DNA of 64,000 nucleotides from SAR86 cluster bacterium (GTDB taxonomy: Bacteria > Pseudomonadota > Gammaproteobacteria > Magnimaribacterales > Magnimaribacteraceae), in assembly GCA_016777005.1 (NCBI GenBank), contig JADHSF010000003.1, positions 1-64,000 on the forward strand, read 5' to 3'. Every line of letters begins with the position of its first letter. Position 1 is the first letter of the stretch. The position numbers and the translations under genes were made by a program. The notes beneath the pieces were generated by a model. The model did no database searches. It saw nothing but the letters and a program-made list of their open reading frames with translations, and was not told the DNA's origin. Shown one piece after another: positions 36,127 to 45,320 of the stretch.

Positions 36127-36449
36127 TAAAGATCTGGATCCCAGAGACTTTCTAAATCATAAAATTCTCTAGCATCTGAGGACATCAAATGAACGATTAC
36201 ATCTCCCGCATCTACAAGCAGCCAATCACCTCCACCTTGACCCTCTATTTTCAGCCCAGAAACTTTATCTCCCTTTAGGCCTTCTATGACCTTTTCACTC
36301 ATTGAATTAATATGCCTATCAGATGTACCAGAGGCTATGACCATAAAATCAGTGAGAGAGCTGATCTTTTTTACGTTGATGGCAATAGGATCAACTGCTT
36401 TGATATCTTCTAAAGTTGAAATAATTTTATTTTTTAGTTTTATAGTCAT
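36126..36449 (-). CDS. rsfS: Ribosomal silencing factor RsfS
   Basis: Binds ribosomal protein uL14 and blocks subunit joining under starvation. The 107-aa sequence shows the family core: DIKAVDPIAINV, DFMVIASGTSDRHINSM, GQGGGDWLLVDAGDVIVHLM and FYDLESLW. It lies between nadD (5 bp) and rlmH (1-bp overlap), the standard order. Confidence 0.95.
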   Translation of the reverse strand: MTIKLKNKIISTLEDIKAVDPIAINVKKISSLTDFMVIASGTSDRHINSMSEKVIEGLKGDKVSGLKIEGQGGGDWLLVDAGDVIVHLMSSDAREFYDLESLWDPDL

Positions 36450-36454
36450 TAGTA

Positions 36455-37096
36455 TTATTGGTAAAGATTTTTTTCCTTTATTAAATTATAAACATCATGG
36501 TTGAGGAACTTGGATACGTCCTTTTTAGTTGAAATCATATCTCTTATTTCTGTAGACGTAATCATTATAGGGTCAATGGAAAGAAGAAGGATCTTGCAAG
36601 TTTGATCTTCTAATTCCTCTACGCTAATAACCTGTCTTTCTTTGAGTAATTTTCCAGCAACAGAATCTTCTGCTATTGGGCAATCTGGTCTCATAAGAAC
36701 AATAAGATTGACCTCTGCCAAGAATTCTTCATATTTATACCAAGTATCTATATTAGAAAAAGAATCGGAGCCCATTATCCAAATCAAATTATCATCAGGA
36801 TTTTCTTTTTTTAGCTCTTTAAAAGTTGATAGACCATAAGAAGGACTTTCTTTTATTATCTCCCTTTTATCGATATGTACTAATTCAATGTGTTGAAGAG
36901 CCAACTCGGTCATAAGAAGTTTATTCTCTAAATTAATCCCCTTTGCCTTATGGGGCGGATTACCATTAGGAATAACTATCAACTCGTCTAACTGAATTAA
37001 TTTCAAAAAGTTTTCTATAATAAGAGTGTGGCCATTATGAATAGGATCGAATGTTCCACCGAAGACACCAATCAGCTTTTTATGAACTTTCTTCAA
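36455..37096 (-). CDS. nadD: Nicotinate-nucleotide adenylyltransferase
   Basis: Transfers AMP to nicotinate mononucleotide in NAD synthesis. The nucleotidyltransferase motif GVFGGTFDPIHNGHTLI is at the N-terminus; the second signature appears as ITSTEIRDM near the C-terminus, corresponding to the family ISSTxIR. The length of 213 aa is normal. Its start overlaps the proA stop by 4 bp. In E. coli nadD follows holA; here it sits on the opposite strand about 7 kb away. Confidence 0.94.
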   Translation of the reverse strand: MKKVHKKLIGVFGGTFDPIHNGHTLIIENFLKLIQLDELIVIPNGNPPHKAKGINLENKLLMTELALQHIELVHIDKREIIKESPSYGLSTFKELKKENPDDNLIWIMGSDSFSNIDTWYKYEEFLAEVNLIVLMRPDCPIAEDSVAGKLLKERQVISVEELEDQTCKILLLSIDPIMITSTEIRDMISTKKDVSKFLNHDVYNLIKEKNLYQ

Positions 37097-38361
37097 ATTC
37101 CTCTTAATTGTGAATTCCCAATCACGATAAATTTCTGAGACGTTAACCCTTCAAGACCAACTGGACCTCTAGCATGAATTTTGTCGGTTGATATTCCAAC
37201 TTCTGCCCCGAGACCATATTCAAAACCATCTGCCCAACAAGTTGGAAGATTATGCATGACGGAGCTAGAATCTACATTCTTAAAGAATACAGCTACGGCA
37301 TCTTGATCCTCTGCAATAATAGAATCTGTATGATTAGATCCGTACATTTGAATGTGATCAACCGCTTCAATTAAATTTTCAACAATTTTTATGGATAAAA
37401 TTGGGCCGAGATACTCAGTAGACCAATCTTCTTCTGTAGCTTCTCTAGCATCTATTACTTCTAATGTTTTTTTACAGCCTCTTAGCTCTACGCCTTTATT
37501 TAAAAATTCTATACTTAATTTCGGTAATACTATTTTTGCCATTTCGCTATGAACTAGCAAGGTCTCCATAGCCCCACATATCCCATATCTATATGTTTTT
37601 GCATTCAAAGTAATAGCTTCTGCTTTTTCAAGATTTGCGCTTTTGTCTATGTAAACATGACAAATTCCGTCTAGATGCTTGATTACTGGCACTCGCGATT
37701 CTTCGGATATTAGCTTGACTAAGCCCTTTCCGCCCCTTGGAATAATCACATCAAGGTATGAGTCTAAATGAAGTAATGTTTTCACAGCCTCTCTATCAGT
37801 TGTTTCTACCAGCTGGATACATTCTTTTGGAAGCCCTGATAATTCAAGACCTTTCTGCAAGCAATTCCAAATGATCTTGTTTGATGAGATTGCTTCTGAA
37901 CCTCCTCTTAAAATACATGCATTACCAGACTTTAAACAAAGAGCTGCTGCATCTGCAGTAACATTGGGTCTTGATTCATAAATAATTCCTACTACACCTA
38001 AGGGCACTCGCATCTTGCTGACTTTAATACCAGAAGGTGTTGGATCCATATCAGTCATTTCTCCAATCGGGTCAGGTAGTTCAGAGACTACTTTTAATCC
38101 AGAAATCATTGAATCGATTCTTGCATCATTCAATTCGAGTCTATCAATTAAAGCAGATCCGATAGATTTTTCTTTAGCAGCTTCTAAATCTTTTTTATTT
38201 TCTTCGAGGATTTCACTTCTTCTTGACTCTATTTCTGAGGAAATGAGCATTAGGGCTTCATTCTTCATCTCTTCTGAAGCTTGCGAAAGGACCTTTGAGG
38301 CTTGTTTTGCTTCAGCGCCCAACTTATCCATATATAGATTTATTTCTTTACTCTGTAACAT
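37093..38361 (-). CDS. proA: Gamma-glutamyl phosphate reductase
   Basis: NADPH-dependent enzyme of proline synthesis that reduces glutamyl-5-phosphate to the semialdehyde. The aldehyde-dehydrogenase-fold motifs include YESRPNVTADAAALCLKSGNACILRGG and the catalytic Cys in YRYGICGAMETLL; the C-terminal ARGPVGLEGLTS matches the ProA family. The length of 422 aa is typical. The partner proB is not in the window. It heads the nadD-rsfS-rlmH-mrdAB-mltB-dacA-dat transcription unit. Confidence 0.96.
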   Translation of the reverse strand: MLQSKEINLYMDKLGAEAKQASKVLSQASEEMKNEALMLISSEIESRRSEILEENKKDLEAAKEKSIGSALIDRLELNDARIDSMISGLKVVSELPDPIGEMTDMDPTPSGIKVSKMRVPLGVVGIIYESRPNVTADAAALCLKSGNACILRGGSEAISSNKIIWNCLQKGLELSGLPKECIQLVETTDREAVKTLLHLDSYLDVIIPRGGKGLVKLISEESRVPVIKHLDGICHVYIDKSANLEKAEAITLNAKTYRYGICGAMETLLVHSEMAKIVLPKLSIEFLNKGVELRGCKKTLEVIDAREATEEDWSTEYLGPILSIKIVENLIEAVDHIQMYGSNHTDSIIAEDQDAVAVFFKNVDSSSVMHNLPTCWADGFEYGLGAEVGISTDKIHARGPVGLEGLTSQKFIVIGNSQLRGI

Positions 38362-38405
38362 TGTGGAATATTCTACCTAAGTATCTAAGCATTCAAAGAG
38401 TAAAG

Positions 38406-39008
38406 ATGATTGAATTTAATGAAATAATTTTTTGGCTTGAGGAAAATCCTCAGTGGATTGCCATAGGAATAATTGGAGCTTCTTTTATAGAATCTTTTGC
38501 CCTAGTGGGGATTATTGTTCCAGGAGTTGTATTGTTAGCAATTATATCTGGGCTAGCTTCTGCTTCTTTGAGTATTTATGAGGTAGTTCTGATTGCGTAT
38601 TTTTCAAGTTTACTTTCTGATGTTGCTAGTTTTTTTATAGGACTTAGTTTAAAAAAATCAATACACAAGATCTGGCCATTTACCAAATATCCTGATTTAT
38701 CAAATCAAGGAAAAAGCTTTTTTAAGAAATATGGGATAGTAGGACTATTTATTGGAAAATTTATTGGTCCTATTAGGCCACTACTTCCAATAACTGCTGG
38801 TACTTTGGATATGGAGATAAGGAAATTCTTTTTAATTGAAATATTCTCATGTTTCATTTGGGCTTTGGTTTATACCATTCCGGGATACTATGGCGCACAA
38901 ATGATGGTATCTGAAAACAATCCTTTAAATTCATTTGGTTTTTGGATTGGTCTTGTTGTCTTATTTGTACTTATAAGATACTTTAGTAAAAAATATAAAA
39001 TGTTATGA
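38406..39008 (+). CDS. DedA family membrane protein
   Basis: Polytopic inner-membrane protein of the DedA/SNARE-associated family; members have been linked to polyprenyl-phosphate or lipid flipping and membrane potential. Family landmarks are FIESFALVGIIVPGVVLL and GKFIGPIRPLLPITAGTLDM. The frame opens at 38295, inside proA, but the ATG at 38406 follows a weak AAAGAG ribosome site and gives a normal 200-aa protein. Its TGA overlaps the next gene's ATG (ATGA), coupling it to the carotenoid oxygenase. Confidence 0.88.
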   Translation: MIEFNEIIFWLEENPQWIAIGIIGASFIESFALVGIIVPGVVLLAIISGLASASLSIYEVVLIAYFSSLLSDVASFFIGLSLKKSIHKIWPFTKYPDLSNQGKSFFKKYGIVGLFIGKFIGPIRPLLPITAGTLDMEIRKFFLIEIFSCFIWALVYTIPGYYGAQMMVSENNPLNSFGFWIGLVVLFVLIRYFSKKYKML

Positions 39009-40405
39009 CTGAACTATACCCTGACCACCCCAATTTAAGAGGTAACTACGCTCCTCTAAGAATGGAATGCGATATCGAAGATTTAATAATTGAAGGAGAA
39101 GTTCCAAAAGAATTATTTGGTAGTTACTATAGAAATGGTCCTGATCCGCAATTTCCACCCATGGGAGGTGATTATCATTGGTTCGCAGGTGACGGAATGA
39201 TTCATGCTTTTCATTTCGATAATGGCAAAATATCCTATTTAAATCGATGGGCTCAAACCTCAAAATGGAAGCAAGAAAGAAAAGCTGGAAGAGCACTTAT
39301 TAATTCACTTAATCCCATGGAGCCAGATCCTGAATTTAGTTTTGAAGGTGAGGATGGAACTGCAAATACAAATATTGTATTCCATTCAGGAAAGCTTTTA
39401 GCCCTGGAAGAAGGCCATAAACCTTTTGAACTAGACCCTCTCACACTGGAATCAAAAGGGGCTTGGAATTATCAAGGCAAATTAGATTCTGCCATGACAG
39501 CTCACCCTAAGGTCGATCCAATAACGGGTGATATGATAGGTTTCAGCTATGGATTTGGTGTTAATAAAATGAGTTATTTTGTTATTAACTCCAAAGGAGT
39601 CTTAACAACCTTTTCAGAGTTCGAAACTCCATATTCAAGCATGGTACATGACTTCATAGTGACTACTAAACATATTATCTTCCCAATATTTCCTTTGATT
39701 ATTGACTTTAAGCTAATTGCAGAAGGTAAATCGCCTTTGGCGTGGGATGCTAACAGAGCAAGCCAAATAGGCATTATGCCTAGAGATGGAACAGTAAAAG
39801 ATATTAAATGGATAGAGAGTGATCCTTGTTACGTTTTTCATCCCATGAATGCCTATGAAGAAGAAGGGAAAATAATCGCGGATATGATGCAGTTTGAAGA
39901 GGCACCTATGTTTCCTCATCTTGACGGATCTCGACCTGACCTAAAAAAAGGCGAAGCCCGATTAAATAGATGGGAAATTGATATAAGTTCTAGTGCGGGA
40001 TCTATTAAAAAACAATATCTTGATGAAAGTATTGGCGAATTTCCAAGATTAGACGAAAGAAAGTCCATGTCTAAGCACAAATATGGTTACTATGCTTCTA
40101 ATGATGGCAAATCTCCCAAAGGGGTAAGTTTTAATTCTATTTCTAGCTATGATTTTGAAACAGGCTATAAAGATACTTTCACCCTGACGGAATTTGATGC
40201 TGTTGGTGAACCTATTTTTGTTCCCAAGAATCAAAATTCAGATGAAGGACAAGGCTTCTTAATCGCATTAGCTTATCTCGGAAAAGAGAATAGATCTGAT
40301 CTTATGGTATTCGACGCTGAAAATATATCGAACGGTCCACTTGCCAGAGCTATGTTGCCTCATCGAATTCCTTATGGGTTTCATGGAAACTGGAGACAGG
40401 GTTAA
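39005..40405 (+). CDS. Carotenoid cleavage / lignostilbene dioxygenase family (RPE65-like)
   Basis: Iron(II) seven-bladed propeller oxygenase that cleaves double bonds of carotenoids, apocarotenoids or stilbenes. The four iron-ligand histidines are in place: H167 (MTAHPK), H215 (MVHDF), H279 (VFHPMN) and H460 (GFHGNW). The N-terminus has YYRNGPDPQF and HWFAGDGMIHAF, typical of the family. At 466 aa it is a full-length enzyme without an export signal. The substrate cannot be read from sequence; retinal-type cleavage is usually done by the unrelated Blh in proteorhodopsin bacteria. Coupled to DedA upstream. Confidence 0.9.
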   Translation: MTELYPDHPNLRGNYAPLRMECDIEDLIIEGEVPKELFGSYYRNGPDPQFPPMGGDYHWFAGDGMIHAFHFDNGKISYLNRWAQTSKWKQERKAGRALINSLNPMEPDPEFSFEGEDGTANTNIVFHSGKLLALEEGHKPFELDPLTLESKGAWNYQGKLDSAMTAHPKVDPITGDMIGFSYGFGVNKMSYFVINSKGVLTTFSEFETPYSSMVHDFIVTTKHIIFPIFPLIIDFKLIAEGKSPLAWDANRASQIGIMPRDGTVKDIKWIESDPCYVFHPMNAYEEEGKIIADMMQFEEAPMFPHLDGSRPDLKKGEARLNRWEIDISSSAGSIKKQYLDESIGEFPRLDERKSMSKHKYGYYASNDGKSPKGVSFNSISSYDFETGYKDTFTLTEFDAVGEPIFVPKNQNSDEGQGFLIALAYLGKENRSDLMVFDAENISNGPLARAMLPHRIPYGFHGNWRQG

Positions 40406-41005
40406 CTAACCTCCTAATTTCTTAATTACATCTTTGAGGTAGTCTAATTTATCTAGGGTGTTTTCCAGCTCTAAGATAGTTTGCTTTTCTAGTGGAGTTA
40501 GAGGAAGAATACTCGCAAGAACATAGCAAACACTTTTTGAGCTATTTAAATCTAAATCTAAATTAAGTTTCTTAATCTCCGGATGACTAGTCACTTCTTT
40601 AGCCGTATCCCATAGATCTGAGAATCTTGGGTCTAAAGATAAATCATCATTATCATCTTCTTGAACAATAGAGATTTTTCCCAGGAGCAGCTCATCTGTT
40701 TGTTTCCATCTTTCGGATATCTTGATCTTTTCTTTACCTTGGACTGTTATTCCAAGTAATCCATTTTCTAATTGATTAAAATCAACAATTTCTACATAAG
40801 TTGCTATGTCATGAAGATTCGGTAAACCTCCAACTTCTTGATCATCTTCAGGTTTAGCTAATACAATACAAAAACCTTCTGAATTGCTTAAACAACTCTT
40901 AATCATGTCTATGTATCTTGGTTCAAATATCTGTAAAGGAAGATATGCCCCGGGTAAAACATTTATTGTCAAAGGAAATAAAGGTGCTGTTGTTAATCTA
41001 GTCAT
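40406..41005 (-). CDS. Lon N-terminal (substrate-binding) domain protein
   Basis: A 199-residue protein equal to the N-terminal LON domain without ATPase or protease parts. Conserved features are APLFPLTINVLPGAYLPLQIFEPRYIDMI near the start and a C-terminal helical bundle ending LENTLDKLDYL. Stand-alone LON-domain proteins are widespread in proteobacteria, with no settled role. It overlaps mpl by 8 bp, and its stop directly abuts the stop of the facing oxygenase gene. Confidence 0.86.
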   Translation of the reverse strand: MTRLTTAPLFPLTINVLPGAYLPLQIFEPRYIDMIKSCLSNSEGFCIVLAKPEDDQEVGGLPNLHDIATYVEIVDFNQLENGLLGITVQGKEKIKISERWKQTDELLLGKISIVQEDDNDDLSLDPRFSDLWDTAKEVTSHPEIKKLNLDLDLNSSKSVCYVLASILPLTPLEKQTILELENTLDKLDYLKDVIKKLGG

Positions 41006-42353
41006 TTCTGTACCTCTCTAAGAGGTCTCTTGGAAGTCCATCAAAATCACCATTTGACATAATGATCAGAATATCCTTTTTTAAAATCATTGACTCAAAA
41101 TCATTTATAAAAACATTATTACTATCTAGTTTTGCTGATTTATTTGGCAATGATTCAACTAAACTCTCAATATGAGAGCGATCTTCGCTTTTCCAATAGA
41201 CTTTATCGGCTGAATTTACAGCCTCAGATAATCTATCATCATGAAAACCAGATTTCATAGTATTAGAACGTAATTCTATTGCCACAGTCAGCCTATGGTC
41301 TGGATATTTTTTTTTAATACCTTCGATAGTAGTTTGTATGGCGGTAGGATGATGAGCAAAGTCCTCGATAATAATCAGTTCATCCGTATGAAGTAAAATA
41401 TCCTGACGTTTAGCCACACCTTTAAATTTCTGTAGAGAGCTTATAGAATCTTTTAACGAAACTCCATAATGATCAGCTGCAAGAACAGCCACCATGGCAT
41501 TTCTTGCGTTATGCTCACCTAACATTTTCCAATCTATCTCCATTTCCTGATTTCTAATCCCCAATAAAGGTTTTTGTACATCGTCGTAAATATTTAATGA
41601 ATTTTCGTGTTTTCCATTAAAGTCGTAAGTTATCAAGTTACTCCAGCAACCTAAATCTAAGACTGTCGTAATATTTGAATCGTCAGATGGGTAAATAATA
41701 TTTGCCTCTTCTTTTAAGGTTCTGATTAGGTTGTGAAACTCTTTAAAAATATACGAAATATCGGGAAAGATATCAGCATGATCATATTCAAGGTTATTTA
41801 TAATTAAAGTATCAGGCTTGTAATGAATGAATTTAGATCTCTTGTCAAAGAACGCTGTATCGTATTCATCTGCTTCGATTACAAATATTTCGCTTGAACC
41901 TTTTCTTGCTGACTTAGGAAAATCTTTTGGCTTTCCAGCTATTAAATAGCCTACATCTATTCCTTGATCTTCAAAAATATATGCAAGCATTGCTGTTGTA
42001 GTTGTCTTGCCATGAGTACCTGAAACTGCAATTACTTTTTTATCCTTCAAAATGTTCTTATAAAGCCATTCAGGTCCAGAAATAAGATTTGCTTGATTAG
42101 AAAGAAGATACTCTAAGGCAGGGTTCCCTCTTGATATAGAGTTTCCAATAACATAACAATCTGCATCAGGTAATATGTTGGCATCATAGCCTTCCATGAT
42201 CTCAATGCCCATTTCTCTAAGGTGATCTGACATTGGAGGATATATATTAGTATCGCAACCACTAATATCAAGACCTTCTTCTTTACCTAGTAATGCTAGT
42301 CCTCCCATAAAGGTACCGCAAATACCAAGTATATGGACTTTATCTTTTGCCAT
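40998..42353 (-). CDS. mpl: UDP-N-acetylmuramate:L-Ala-gamma-D-Glu-meso-DAP ligase
   Basis: Recycles murein tripeptide by ligating it to UDP-MurNAc. Mur-ligase features are the N-terminal HILGICGTFMGGLA, ATP loop SGTHGKTTTTAML (112-119 core), the EADEYDTAFFD segment and the C-terminal DFAHHPTAI. These distinguish Mpl from MurC. At 451 aa it has family length. It fits with dacA, mltB and pgeF in this window as wall-turnover genes. Confidence 0.94.
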   Translation of the reverse strand: MAKDKVHILGICGTFMGGLALLGKEEGLDISGCDTNIYPPMSDHLREMGIEIMEGYDANILPDADCYVIGNSISRGNPALEYLLSNQANLISGPEWLYKNILKDKKVIAVSGTHGKTTTTAMLAYIFEDQGIDVGYLIAGKPKDFPKSARKGSSEIFVIEADEYDTAFFDKRSKFIHYKPDTLIINNLEYDHADIFPDISYIFKEFHNLIRTLKEEANIIYPSDDSNITTVLDLGCWSNLITYDFNGKHENSLNIYDDVQKPLLGIRNQEMEIDWKMLGEHNARNAMVAVLAADHYGVSLKDSISSLQKFKGVAKRQDILLHTDELIIIEDFAHHPTAIQTTIEGIKKKYPDHRLTVAIELRSNTMKSGFHDDRLSEAVNSADKVYWKSEDRSHIESLVESLPNKSAKLDSNNVFINDFESMILKKDILIIMSNGDFDGLPRDLLERYRND

Positions 42354-42414
42354 GATTCATTATAACTATCAAGAATGATTACAAGATAGAATTGTTTTCA
42401 AGTATTATGCGATT

Positions 42415-43671
42415 ATGAAGGCCAAAAATGCTATATATGCTCAGTCTGGAGGAGTAACCTCAGTCATCAATGCAACTGCAGGAGGAGTCATTGAAGCGGC
42501 CCGAAAGTCTAAACGTATCAACAAATTATTTGCTGGAAAGAATGGTATTCGAGGTCTTCTCAGGGAAGACATCATAGATACAAGTATCGAAGATATTATT
42601 CAGATTAAAAAGCTTCAGCACACACCTGGAGGAATTTTTGGTTCATGTAGACATAAGCTAAAAGATCCCTCAAGCAATAAGAAAGAATACGAAAGATTGA
42701 TTGAGGTGTTTAGGGCGCATGATATAGGTTACTTTTTTTACAATGGTGGTGGAGATTCGCAAGATACTACAAATAAGATTTCTCAATTCACTATAGATGC
42801 AGGGTTCCCAGTTAATTGTATAGGCATCCCTAAAACAGTAGATAATGACCTGCCATATACTGATAACTGTCCAGGTTTTGGTTCTGTTGCTAAATATGTT
42901 GCCACATCTGTCAGAGAAGCCTCTTTAGATGTTGAGAGTATGTCCGAAAGTTCTACTAAAGTTTTCATCATGGAAGTCATGGGAAGACATGCAGGATGGA
43001 TAGCGGCATCTTCAGGATTAGCTCAGGACAAAAATAATTCTGCCCCCCATATTATATTGCTTCCAGAAGTACCTTTTTATAAAGCTAAATTTTTGAAGAG
43101 AGTTAAAGATACTATAAAAAAACATGGTTTCTGCGTAATTGTAGTTTCTGAAGGAGCTCGTTTTAAAAATGGAGAATTTATTGCTGATGCCGGAACTGTA
43201 GACTCATTTGGTCATAAACAACTTGGAGGAGTTGCTCCTACTATCGCAGGAATGATCAAAGATAGTTTAGGGCTTAAATATCACTGGGCTGTTTCTGATT
43301 ATCTTCAAAGAGCTGCAAGACATATTTCTTCAAAAACTGATGTTGATCAAGCTTATGCTGTAGGAAAAGCGGCTGTTCAATTTGCCCTTTCTGGAGAAAA
43401 TGCAGTAATGCCTATAATTAAAAGGACTAGCTCAAACCCATATAGTTGGAAAATAGACAAAGTGAAACTATCGCAAGTGGCTAATGTAGAGAAAAAACTT
43501 CCCCAAAAATTTATTTCTAAAAATGGTTTTGGAGTTACTGAAGCTTGCAAAAATTATTTAAGACCTTTGATTCAGGGTGAAGCTTACCCTCCTTATAAAG
43601 ATGGTGTAATAGAAACAGCTTCTTTGAAGAACAAACTGGTGAAGAAAAAACTTAAAACGTTTAAAGTTTAA
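42415..43671 (+). CDS. Pyrophosphate-dependent 6-phosphofructokinase
   Basis: Reversible PPi-linked phosphorylation of fructose 6-phosphate. The nucleotide-site motif is GGGDSQDT (111-118), and the catalytic segment reads PKTVDNDL (139-146), where the Lys marks PPi rather than ATP use. MEVMGRHAGWIAA supports the family. The 418-aa length fits PPi-PFK. There is no ribosome-binding site, and a TATTAT element ends 6 bp before the ATG, suggesting a leaderless message. It is divergent from mpl, and its stop overlaps the facing gene's stop. Confidence 0.9.
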   Translation: MKAKNAIYAQSGGVTSVINATAGGVIEAARKSKRINKLFAGKNGIRGLLREDIIDTSIEDIIQIKKLQHTPGGIFGSCRHKLKDPSSNKKEYERLIEVFRAHDIGYFFYNGGGDSQDTTNKISQFTIDAGFPVNCIGIPKTVDNDLPYTDNCPGFGSVAKYVATSVREASLDVESMSESSTKVFIMEVMGRHAGWIAASSGLAQDKNNSAPHIILLPEVPFYKAKFLKRVKDTIKKHGFCVIVVSEGARFKNGEFIADAGTVDSFGHKQLGGVAPTIAGMIKDSLGLKYHWAVSDYLQRAARHISSKTDVDQAYAVGKAAVQFALSGENAVMPIIKRTSSNPYSWKIDKVKLSQVANVEKKLPQKFISKNGFGVTEACKNYLRPLIQGEAYPPYKDGVIETASLKNKLVKKKLKTFKV

Positions 43672-44849
43672 TTCAGAACTTTAAATTCCATTTCAGCTCT
43701 TTTAAGCCTGTCAATTAGGACTTCTCCCAACCCAACTGCGGATGTAAGTACTCCACCATATTCGCTTCCTCCAGGAAGATCATCAGACCTAGCAAGAGCT
43801 AAAGCAGATTCACAAACCATCTTTCCTGTGGATTTATATCCAGGATCTCCTGATCCATACATCGAACATATCTTTCTTTCATTATCTTCAGAATAAGCCA
43901 CGAAAGTTGCCCTGAACCAACCATTATCTTGGGTTTCTTGACTTGGCCCCTCTCCTGGTTTTAAAAGAAAAGGTCTAACCAGTCGCTTTAACGGAGTACC
44001 TATTACTATAAAGGCAAGTATTGACCCATAAGATGCTAGCCTTGCCATTCGTTTAGTAGAAAATAGGCCATGTTCGCCGAAAGTAAAATTCCTTCCATAG
44101 GATTTTTGATTCTGTTCCATTAAAGCAGCAGACCTCCTCACAACTCTAGTATTGGCTACGGCCATCATGCCTATACCGCTCCAACCCTCAATTCCTTCAA
44201 CCTGCTCGATGACAAATCCATCCTTAGATTTTTCCCGCTGATCTTCAGTTACTGTTTCATCAGGGTTTAAAACAAAAGGGTCTCTCATCTCCTTGCTTAG
44301 CCCGTCCATTGTAAAAATAGTTTCAGTAGTTCCACCAGAAGCCCCGCCTTGTGCTTGATGATATACATCCACTCTAGAGACTGGCTTATCAAATTGAGAG
44401 ATGGTAAAAAATGTTCCGAGATCTGATGGTATAGAATCGTAACCACAAGAAGGAATAATTCTAATTCCTTTTGAGGCTGCTTCTGCATGATGTTTTTCTA
44501 TCAAACCTCTGACCCAGTGATTTTCACCAGTTATATCTGTGTAATGAGTTTCATTTTCAACACAAGCTTGTACCAGTAAAGATCCGTATCTTGCAAATGG
44601 TCCTGCCGTCGATAAAACGACTTTAGTTTGACCCGTCAAAGTTCTTAATGAATCTATATCTCCGCCATCCGCAACAACAACATCACAATTAAGATTAAAG
44701 TCAGATTTTATTTGCTCTAATTTCTCTTTACTTCTTCCTCCTATAGCCCAAACAAGATCAGCATAATTATCTCTTAAATACTTACAACAAATCTGACCAG
44801 TGAAACCAGTAGCTCCATAAACAATTATTTCGTATTTTTTTTCCATCAT
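43668..44849 (-). CDS. Saccharopine dehydrogenase-like / trans-acting enoyl reductase family
   Basis: A 393-aa NAD(P)-binding protein beginning EIIVYGATGFTGQICCKYL, the Rossmann GxTGFTG signature. SCGYDSIPSDLGTFF and the C-terminal region are characteristic of the saccharopine-dehydrogenase-like group that includes mycobacterial trans-acting enoyl reductase. A hydrophobic patch near residues 265-285 suggests membrane association. The true substrate is probably an acyl or lipid chain, not saccharopine. It overlaps the upstream hotdog thioesterase gene by 4 bp. Confidence 0.8.
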   Translation of the reverse strand: MMEKKYEIIVYGATGFTGQICCKYLRDNYADLVWAIGGRSKEKLEQIKSDFNLNCDVVVADGGDIDSLRTLTGQTKVVLSTAGPFARYGSLLVQACVENETHYTDITGENHWVRGLIEKHHAEAASKGIRIIPSCGYDSIPSDLGTFFTISQFDKPVSRVDVYHQAQGGASGGTTETIFTMDGLSKEMRDPFVLNPDETVTEDQREKSKDGFVIEQVEGIEGWSGIGMMAVANTRVVRRSAALMEQNQKSYGRNFTFGEHGLFSTKRMARLASYGSILAFIVIGTPLKRLVRPFLLKPGEGPSQETQDNGWFRATFVAYSEDNERKICSMYGSGDPGYKSTGKMVCESALALARSDDLPGGSEYGGVLTSAVGLGEVLIDRLKRAEMEFKVLN

Positions 44850-45253
44850 TTTTTTAGTATTTTTCCAACTCCTCCAAAAGTAATTATAGTCTCACCACCC
44901 ACAGTTATATCACCTTCTGAGAAACCTAGGGATTTACCTATCTTTTTGGGCCTACAACGTATTAATAACATGCTTCCTATTGGGGCAGGTGCTAAGAATT
45001 CAGTATGGAAACTAACAGTAGTTACAAGACTGTTTCTGTCTTGCATCATAGATGAAGTCATACAAAAATCAGCTAATGCCATCAGGGCTCCTCCGTGTGC
45101 TGAATCATAAAAATTACTATGGTCTTCTTTAGCAAAGAAAATCATGAATAATTCATTGTCGTCTTTTTTGTAAAATCCAGGACCCATGTTTTCAATATGA
45201 GGTTGAGGGATTTTAAGCTCTTTAAAGCCTTCAGGTATTTCTTGATCTGTCAT
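44846..45253 (-). CDS. PaaI-type hotdog thioesterase
   Basis: A 135-aa hotdog-fold protein. The motif DSAHGGALMALADFCM matches the PaaI/YbgC-type acyl-CoA thioesterase signature around the long central helix, and TTVSFHTEFLAPAPIG forms the following strand. It would hydrolyse short or aromatic acyl-CoA esters. It is coupled by a 4-bp overlap to the saccharopine-dehydrogenase-like gene and is divergent from the CoA-transferase gene, suggesting a shared acyl-CoA pathway. Confidence 0.82.
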   Translation of the reverse strand: MTDQEIPEGFKELKIPQPHIENMGPGFYKKDDNELFMIFFAKEDHSNFYDSAHGGALMALADFCMTSSMMQDRNSLVTTVSFHTEFLAPAPIGSMLLIRCRPKKIGKSLGFSEGDITVGGETIITFGGVGKILKK

Positions 45254-45320
45254 ACCTTGATTATAATCCCTAGAGGCTTGAAATAAATGTAGAAATTTAA
45301 GTATTAAGGAAGTAACTGTT

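Noticed and set aside
38015-38380. Plus-strand open frame of 121 codons before dedA
   Set aside because: It is antisense to proA, rich in Ser/Ile/Phe as expected for a complement frame.
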